Shown: positions 59,810 to 64,000 of the stretch, one piece after another
How positions within the stretch are numbered: the stretch's first letter is position 1
Layout: each line of letters starts with the position of its first letter
NCBI RefSeq assembly: GCF_900142175.1
Contig: NZ_FQZX01000001.1
Location: forward strand, 744,001 to 808,000
Source of the DNA: Maribacter aquivivus
GTDB taxonomy: Bacteria > Bacteroidota > Bacteroidia > Flavobacteriales > Flavobacteriaceae
Direction of reading: 5' to 3'
Length of the DNA: 64,000 nucleotides
Translations under genes and position numbers: made by a program
The notes under the pieces: generated by a model
What the model was told of the DNA's origin: nothing
Seen by the model: only the letters and a program-made list of their open reading frames with translations
Databases searched by the model: none

Positions 59810-62425
59810 CTACTCTGCAGCTCCTTCAAAAATGGAGTTGAAAATAAGCTTGTACGTACCTCTTGGTTGTGCTCTAAATTGAGGTCTGAAGGCAAACAAT
59901 ACTACAGCGCCTTTGCCATATTTCGCTTTTACCATAGCTGGCTTTTTAGCGATATACTTTTTCTCACCCATTGCCCAGCCGCTCATTAACAAATCTTTTT
60001 CTGCATAGTTAGCAATAACCTCAACTTCTGGCATTGGAGCATCTTTGATATCTTCTGTACCACCTTCTCCTTTTTTACTTTGCTTATCTATAACAAAAGC
60101 ACGACTCTTATTAAAAGAAACCGCTACCGTGTCTTGCATACCAAATGCTAACGGATGCGTAGTATCTATTCCAGCTTTAATCAATGAACCAGGTATAAAG
60201 AACTCTGTACTCTCCGTACCTTCTGTTGCATCTTTTAATGGCAAACCAAATTGCTCTATGACATAGTTACTAGCTTCATCGAACGCTATTAACGTTCCGC
60301 CATTTTTTACATAATTGCTTAGTGCTACCGACCCTTCCAAACCTATACCACCAGTAAATTTCTCTGGCATTTTCAAAGGCGAATTACCGTGTAAAATTGA
60401 TTTTGGTCGTTGCGACGGTAGTATCAATACATCATACTGCGACAAATCTTTTGTTTGAATATCGGTATCATGAAGAGTATCAGTCTCGAACGAATATTCG
60501 TCCATTATAAAACGCGTCCATCCTTCATCCATATTAGAAACCCATGATTTGTACAACCCTACTTTTGGCGCATGTACTTTAGTTAGTGCTACTTTTGGTT
60601 CTGCGGATAATCCTATTACTTCTAAACCATATTCAGAAGCTAAATCTTCAACAGAAGCACTACCACCAGAAACGATATAAGCACCTGCCGGATATGTTGT
60701 TTTTCCAGATTTAAAGGATGCTTTGGTTTTATATGCCGTACCACCTGCTTTTAATACTTTGTTGGTTACAATTACAGATGCGTTACTGTTGGCACTTAAC
60801 AAATACCCGTAGGAAGCATTCCCTCTTACATCACCTTCATAATACGATGCTTCGTCTAATACCTTCTCTGTAGCTACCTCAAAAGGTTTTGCAATTTTAT
60901 CTACAGTGATCCCCATTTGCATAGGTAATGTCCAACCTGCTAAGTCATACGGAGTATCTGGTGGGCCACCTGGATATTGAAAACGTGATGGGTAATTCTG
61001 TTTCTCTAACAAATCCATCAAGTACGGTCTAAACGCTTGTGCAGTATAAATTACATAAGCACCTTTCTCATATTTCTTTCCGTTGACCTCAAAACTTTTG
61101 GTAGTTTTCTCAATTTCAATTCCGCCTTTAAGCAACACATTTACCAAGTTTACAGACTCAAAAGCATCCCATTGATCTTTACCGATTACGTATGCAAACG
61201 GACCTTCTTCTTTCGACTTCTCAATTGCCGAAGCTCCCATTTTATAAATGTTATATAAATAGTTACTCTTACGATCTGCTGCTAAATCTAAAGTTGCCCA
61301 TGTAGCGGTCAACATATAATCTACAGCATCACGAAAATGAGACTCACCACCTTTCCATGGATCTGGATACATGATATCTGTACCATCGGTTGGGGTACCG
61401 CCAGCAACGGTTTTAGGCAATTTCTCTGGATCATAGAATCTTGGTGTTGGCGATGTATGTCCCGTTTCCGTTAAAATTCCGATCATGTTATGGTAGTAAG
61501 GCACAGTACGCCCGCCACCGTTCCAGAACATGGTATAGAAATTATCGGCAATAGCACCCGGCATATTCTCTAACGAAAATCTTTTGGTCATTGCAGAACC
61601 TAATTCACTGACACCCGCAGTAATAGCTGGGTGAATTCTTGGGTTAACTGGATCTGCATATGGTGGTAAAGATATTTTTGTCCAAGATGGAGAAGATTGG
61701 TGGTGGTTATACACAATCTGTGGATACCACTCATTGTACAAAATCTTAGTCACATTATACGTCTCTGGCATGGTGTTCATAAACCAATCTCGGTTGTTAT
61801 CATGACCCATGTAGTAGTGATATAAAATTGGGGGTCTTGATGTTTCATAAGCGGTACCTAAATTCTTTTTGTACCAATCTACAACTATGTCCAACCCATC
61901 AGGATTCATTACAGGCATCAATATCGTAATGACATTCTCCCTAATTTTTTTCATTTCTGTAGTTTCAGAAGTGGTCAAAGTATATGCCAATTCAGAGGTC
62001 ATTTGACCATGAGCCAACTCCGTAGAGTGCATACCACCATCAATCCAAACCACAGCTTTACCTTCTTCAGATAGCTTCATAGCCTCATCATTTGAAACCT
62101 GAACACGAGCTAGTTTAGTACTAATGTCTTTCCACTTGTCTAAATCTTTTAGGTTCTCCTCACTAGAAATAAATAAGATGTACATTTTTCTACCGAGCAC
62201 GGTGGTTCCTATCTCCACTTTTTTAACACGTTCAGAAGAAGCGTCTAGTTTAGAAAGGTAGTCTTCAATTTGGCTGTAATCTGCCAATTTATAGTCGGCA
62301 CCAACTTTAAAACCGTAGACATCTTCTGGAGAAGGTACAGTTTGCGCCATCGTCACAGATATGCACGAAATAGCAAGTACAAGGGTCAGCAATGCCGCCT
62401 TGCACCAAGAGTTTTTTGTAGTCAT
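59810..62425 (-). CDS. secreted M14-family zinc carboxypeptidase-like protein
   Basis: 871 residues with a signal peptide (LLTLVLAISCISVTMAQ). Residues about 45-350 are an M14 domain: the zinc pair is in GGMHSTELAHGQ (H-x-x-E) and a later His occurs in a VYNHHQSSPSW region. A long C-terminal part (about 430-870) is beta-rich and includes GATase1-like strands (YDVLILPSQRP, NGGTLIAFDEAS). It probably degrades peptides or modified peptides outside the cytoplasm. It is the only gene of its unit. Confidence 0.8.
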   Translation of the reverse strand: MTTKNSWCKAALLTLVLAISCISVTMAQTVPSPEDVYGFKVGADYKLADYSQIEDYLSKLDASSERVKKVEIGTTVLGRKMYILFISSEENLKDLDKWKDISTKLARVQVSNDEAMKLSEEGKAVVWIDGGMHSTELAHGQMTSELAYTLTTSETTEMKKIRENVITILMPVMNPDGLDIVVDWYKKNLGTAYETSRPPILYHYYMGHDNNRDWFMNTMPETYNVTKILYNEWYPQIVYNHHQSSPSWTKISLPPYADPVNPRIHPAITAGVSELGSAMTKRFSLENMPGAIADNFYTMFWNGGGRTVPYYHNMIGILTETGHTSPTPRFYDPEKLPKTVAGGTPTDGTDIMYPDPWKGGESHFRDAVDYMLTATWATLDLAADRKSNYLYNIYKMGASAIEKSKEEGPFAYVIGKDQWDAFESVNLVNVLLKGGIEIEKTTKSFEVNGKKYEKGAYVIYTAQAFRPYLMDLLEKQNYPSRFQYPGGPPDTPYDLAGWTLPMQMGITVDKIAKPFEVATEKVLDEASYYEGDVRGNASYGYLLSANSNASVIVTNKVLKAGGTAYKTKASFKSGKTTYPAGAYIVSGGSASVEDLASEYGLEVIGLSAEPKVALTKVHAPKVGLYKSWVSNMDEGWTRFIMDEYSFETDTLHDTDIQTKDLSQYDVLILPSQRPKSILHGNSPLKMPEKFTGGIGLEGSVALSNYVKNGGTLIAFDEASNYVIEQFGLPLKDATEGTESTEFFIPGSLIKAGIDTTHPLAFGMQDTVAVSFNKSRAFVIDKQSKKGEGGTEDIKDAPMPEVEVIANYAEKDLLMSGWAMGEKKYIAKKPAMVKAKYGKGAVVLFAFRPQFRAQPRGTYKLIFNSIFEGAAE

Positions 62426-62611
62426 TTTTCGAATTAGTTTGTTTGAACTAGTAAATTAAGAAATAGAACAGAGTTGGGTAAATCTAACTAAGAAAGATTG
62501 TGTTAAAAGAAATGTTAATTTCTGATTGCGTGATCTGATGGGGGTGTTGTTGAGGAATCGGTGGTTGGTTTTAAATAAATGACGTCTACTTAATTGTAGC
62601 TATCATTTATT

Positions 62612-63049
62612 TTACTCTTCCCTTATCATTCGATTAACTTCTTTAAATAAGTTTTCTAATTGTTCAATAGTTTCGGTAGAATATTCAAATTTGTACTTGA
62701 TTATCTTTATATTTTCAATTGCCAAAGTATTTTCTAAATATGAATATTTCTCAATGAAATAATCCAAAGGCTTAATTTTAAAATCATCTCCAATAATTTC
62801 CCAATATTCATTTAAAAATAAGTTCTCGATAAATTCAGTCTTACTTTTAAATCGTGAAATGCGTTGATTAAGCTTACCCTCAAAAACTGATAAAACAACC
62901 TCTTTGCTTAAATTTTTGATTTCAGGTAAATCCTCTGAAACTCCAATTATACCCAACTGCGGACAATTAACTACTAAGTCATTCTCTTCAGTATAATAAA
63001 GTAGTTGTACTATGGCTTCAGCTTTTTTCATATTTACTTTCAAACTCAA
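62612..63049 (-). CDS. hypothetical protein
   Basis: 145 residues; the start may also be the methionine at 63031 (MKKAEAIVQLLYYTEEND). It is soluble and charged, with a helical C-terminus (TIEQLENLFKEVNRMIREE). I do not recognise a family. It is isolated, with a gap of about 185 bases to the M14 gene. Confidence 0.45.
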   Translation of the reverse strand: MSLKVNMKKAEAIVQLLYYTEENDLVVNCPQLGIIGVSEDLPEIKNLSKEVVLSVFEGKLNQRISRFKSKTEFIENLFLNEYWEIIGDDFKIKPLDYFIEKYSYLENTLAIENIKIIKYKFEYSTETIEQLENLFKEVNRMIREE

Positions 63050-63171
63050 TTTTAATGTACACTATAAAATTAATCAAATGGTTTTCAATACTTCTATATA
63101 AATATTCATGAAATGACTCAACATAGAACTTGTTAATTATTGAATAGTGTAAAACGGCATAACTCTAAAAT

Positions 63172-63208
63172 AAAAAAACCTCTCAAAAACAGATGTTCTG
63201 AGAGGTTT
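63172..63208 (-). terminator. intrinsic terminator of the tRNA gene
   Basis: Arms AAACCTCTCA and TGAGAGGTTT just downstream of the tRNA on the minus strand, followed by a T-tract (A run at 63172-63178 on the plus strand). Confidence 0.8.
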
Positions 63209-63212
63209 AATG

Positions 63213-63286
63213 TGGTCCCACCTGGACTCGAACCAGGGACCACCTGATTATGAGTCAGGTGCTCTAACCAGCTGAGCTATAGGACC
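63213..63286 (-). tRNA. tRNA-Met (CAT anticodon; tRNA-Ile with modified C34 not excluded)
   Basis: A complete cloverleaf read on the minus strand: acceptor GGTCCTA pairing with TGGGACC, D arm GCTCAGCTGGTTAGAGC, anticodon stem CCTGA/TCAGG around CTCATAA (CAT at 63250-63252), T arm CCTGGTTCGAGTCCAGG and discriminator A. It has an elongator-type D arm and no initiator-type mismatch at position 1. Elongator Met and the Ile (CAT) tRNA cannot be told apart by eye. Confidence 0.9.
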
Positions 63287-63360
63287 GGTTATAATTTTGT
63301 AAAGCGTATTCCGATTAAAACCGGTAAGACTAGTGCTCAAACTAGCTGCGTTACAAAACC
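63287..63360 (-). pseudogene. decayed tRNA-like copy next to the tRNA
   Basis: Read on the minus strand, 74 bases starting GGTTTTGTAACGCAGCTAG match the 5' half of the neighbouring tRNA at about 24 of the first 34 positions (D arm GCAGCTAGTTTGAGC). The 3' half has drifted, without a T-loop. It abuts the 5' end of the tRNA, as a tandem copy in decay would. Confidence 0.45.
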
Positions 63361-63493
63361 CGCAAATTGCGGATGCAATATTACTACTTATTTTTAATCG
63401 ACACAAGATTTTTATGCATAGTTCGTGGAATAGTTTATTTGGATTAAACGAGCAATTGTTAAATGCCCTAGAGAAACGTGCTAACGCACTAGG

Positions 63494-63606
63494 TACTTCG
63501 ACTGCGCTCAGTGTAACATATCAACATTATTTCTGTAAACGTAATCGCCTATGTCAGTTCGAGTGAAATGCTATTTTCAGTATTTTGTATCGAGAACCTT
63601 TCTTGT
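63494..63606. repeat. flavobacterial intergenic repeat (REP-like), degenerate copy
   Basis: Contains TTCGACTGCGCTCAGTGT (63497-63514) and, about 45 bases on, CAGTTCGAGTGAAATGCT with TGTATCGAGAACC. These segments recur between genes in many flavobacterial genomes, as I remember them, and are non-coding. A reading frame through it (63333-63566) is therefore not credible. Confidence 0.5.
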
Positions 63607-63631
63607 TCGAACATTTAAATAAAATAAATCT

Positions 63632-64000
63632 TTACTCCCTAATTTCTTGACACAACTCTACCAAAACCCCGTTTGCAGTCTTTGGGTGAACGAATGCAAC
63701 TAACTTATTATCAGCCCCTTTTTTGGGCTTTTCATTGAGCAGTGTAAATCCTTCTTTTTTTAAACGTTCCATCTCAGCAACAATATCTTCTACCTCAAAT
63801 GCTACATGATGTATGCCTTCTCCCTTTTTTTCTAAAAATTTGGCAATGGGACCGTCTGGTTCTGTGGCAGCCAAAAGCTCTATCTTATTAGGTCCGTTTT
63901 GAAAGAAAGAAGTCATTACTCCCTCAGAAGCTACTTCTTCTTGTTTATAGGGTGCAACACCCAACAATTTCTCAAAAAGAGTATTAGAGTCTTCCATGTT
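63632..64000 (-). CDS. mce: methylmalonyl-CoA epimerase, truncated by window edge
   Basis: About 123 residues remain; the first codons (about a dozen residues, expected to contain the IEHIGIAV strand) lie beyond the right edge. Glyoxalase-fold landmarks are EDSNTLFEKLLGVAPY, GVMTSFFQNGPNKIELLA (metal Glu in IELL), EGIHHVAFEV (metal His) and NGVLVELCQ (metal Glu). The enzyme interconverts (R)- and (S)-methylmalonyl-CoA in propionate metabolism. Confidence 0.88.
   Translation of the reverse strand, partial: NMEDSNTLFEKLLGVAPYKQEEVASEGVMTSFFQNGPNKIELLAATEPDGPIAKFLEKKGEGIHHVAFEVEDIVAEMERLKKEGFTLLNEKPKKGADNKLVAFVHPKTANGVLVELCQEIRE

Noticed and set aside
63333-63566. 77-residue reading frame on the plus strand
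   Set aside because: It crosses the decayed tRNA copy and the REP-like repeat, has no protein-like sequence, and starts inside non-coding sequence.
1-64000. CRISPR arrays, rRNA genes, insertion sequences, a replication origin
   Set aside because: No regularly spaced direct repeats, rRNA-like stretches, transposase frames or DnaA-box clusters were seen.

Overview
The window looks like a chromosome segment from a marine-type member of the Flavobacteriaceae (Bacteroidota). It is AT-rich throughout. One promoter carries an exact Bacteroidota-type -7 element (TAnnTTTG). Several gene neighbourhoods are characteristic of the group: pdxA / DUF177 / rpmF / fabH / accB / accC divergent from ribE, a nitrate ABC transporter with an Alginate_export-type porin, and a nitrate reductase fused to its own flavin module. 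I cannot name a species; Maribacter/Zobellia-like is only an impression.

Layout. 0-8.8 kb: a truncated GntP permease, a GreA-like protein and a lipoprotein, a DAO-type oxidoreductase, then the fatty-acid block accC-accB-fabH, the rpmF-DUF177-pdxA block (separated by a terminator), and divergent ribE. 8.8-19.7 kb: a frameshifted HGSNAT/NagX-like acyltransferase with a sodium:solute symporter, a TauE-type permease, a bacterial GH3-family enzyme, a zinc peptidase, cardiolipin synthase, a cysteine-less ArsC-like protein and a DUF748-like protein. 19.9-28.4 kb: an AraC regulator, an SRAP homologue without its catalytic residues, and a cluster of stress-type genes (PA2169-type bundle, DUF2945, topoisomerase IB, Dps, YtxH, holin-like membrane protein, succinate semialdehyde dehydrogenase). 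28.4-31.5 kb: a small accessory stretch of unrelated genes separated by a recurring AAGTTCAAATAAA-like spacer. It contains an ATPase of foreign base composition, small membrane proteins, a lipoprotein reading frame with an in-frame stop, and an HD-domain/Pycsar-effector-like membrane protein.

31.6-53.7 kb is the centrepiece, a complete assimilatory nitrate regulon. NrtABCD (with an outer-membrane porin in the same operon) and a NarK-type permease import nitrate. A 1176-residue NasA fused to an FAD/NAD domain and a BFD domain reduces nitrate to nitrite, with a companion sirohaem-reductase-like/rubredoxin protein. NirBD reduces nitrite to ammonium, and CobA plus a Met8-type enzyme make sirohaem. 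Regulation is encoded in the cluster: an FNR-like protein with the cysteines for an iron-sulfur cluster, a NarX-like sensor kinase and a NarL-type response regulator. Three promoters carry a perfect TACGTA-N4-TACGTA dyad and two more carry imperfect copies. I propose this as the operator of the regulon, most simply read by the FNR-like protein. This is the most interesting undescribed element I can see.

53.7-64 kb: ordinary and hypothetical genes (APH-type kinase, a TlpA-like thioredoxin interrupted by a stop codon, a CPBP protease, an M14 carboxypeptidase), a tRNA with CAT anticodon next to a decayed tRNA copy, a flavobacterial intergenic repeat, and a truncated methylmalonyl-CoA epimerase. 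Three genes in the window are broken by a single change (9.1, 29.97 and 55.9 kb), so either sequence error or real decay should be considered.
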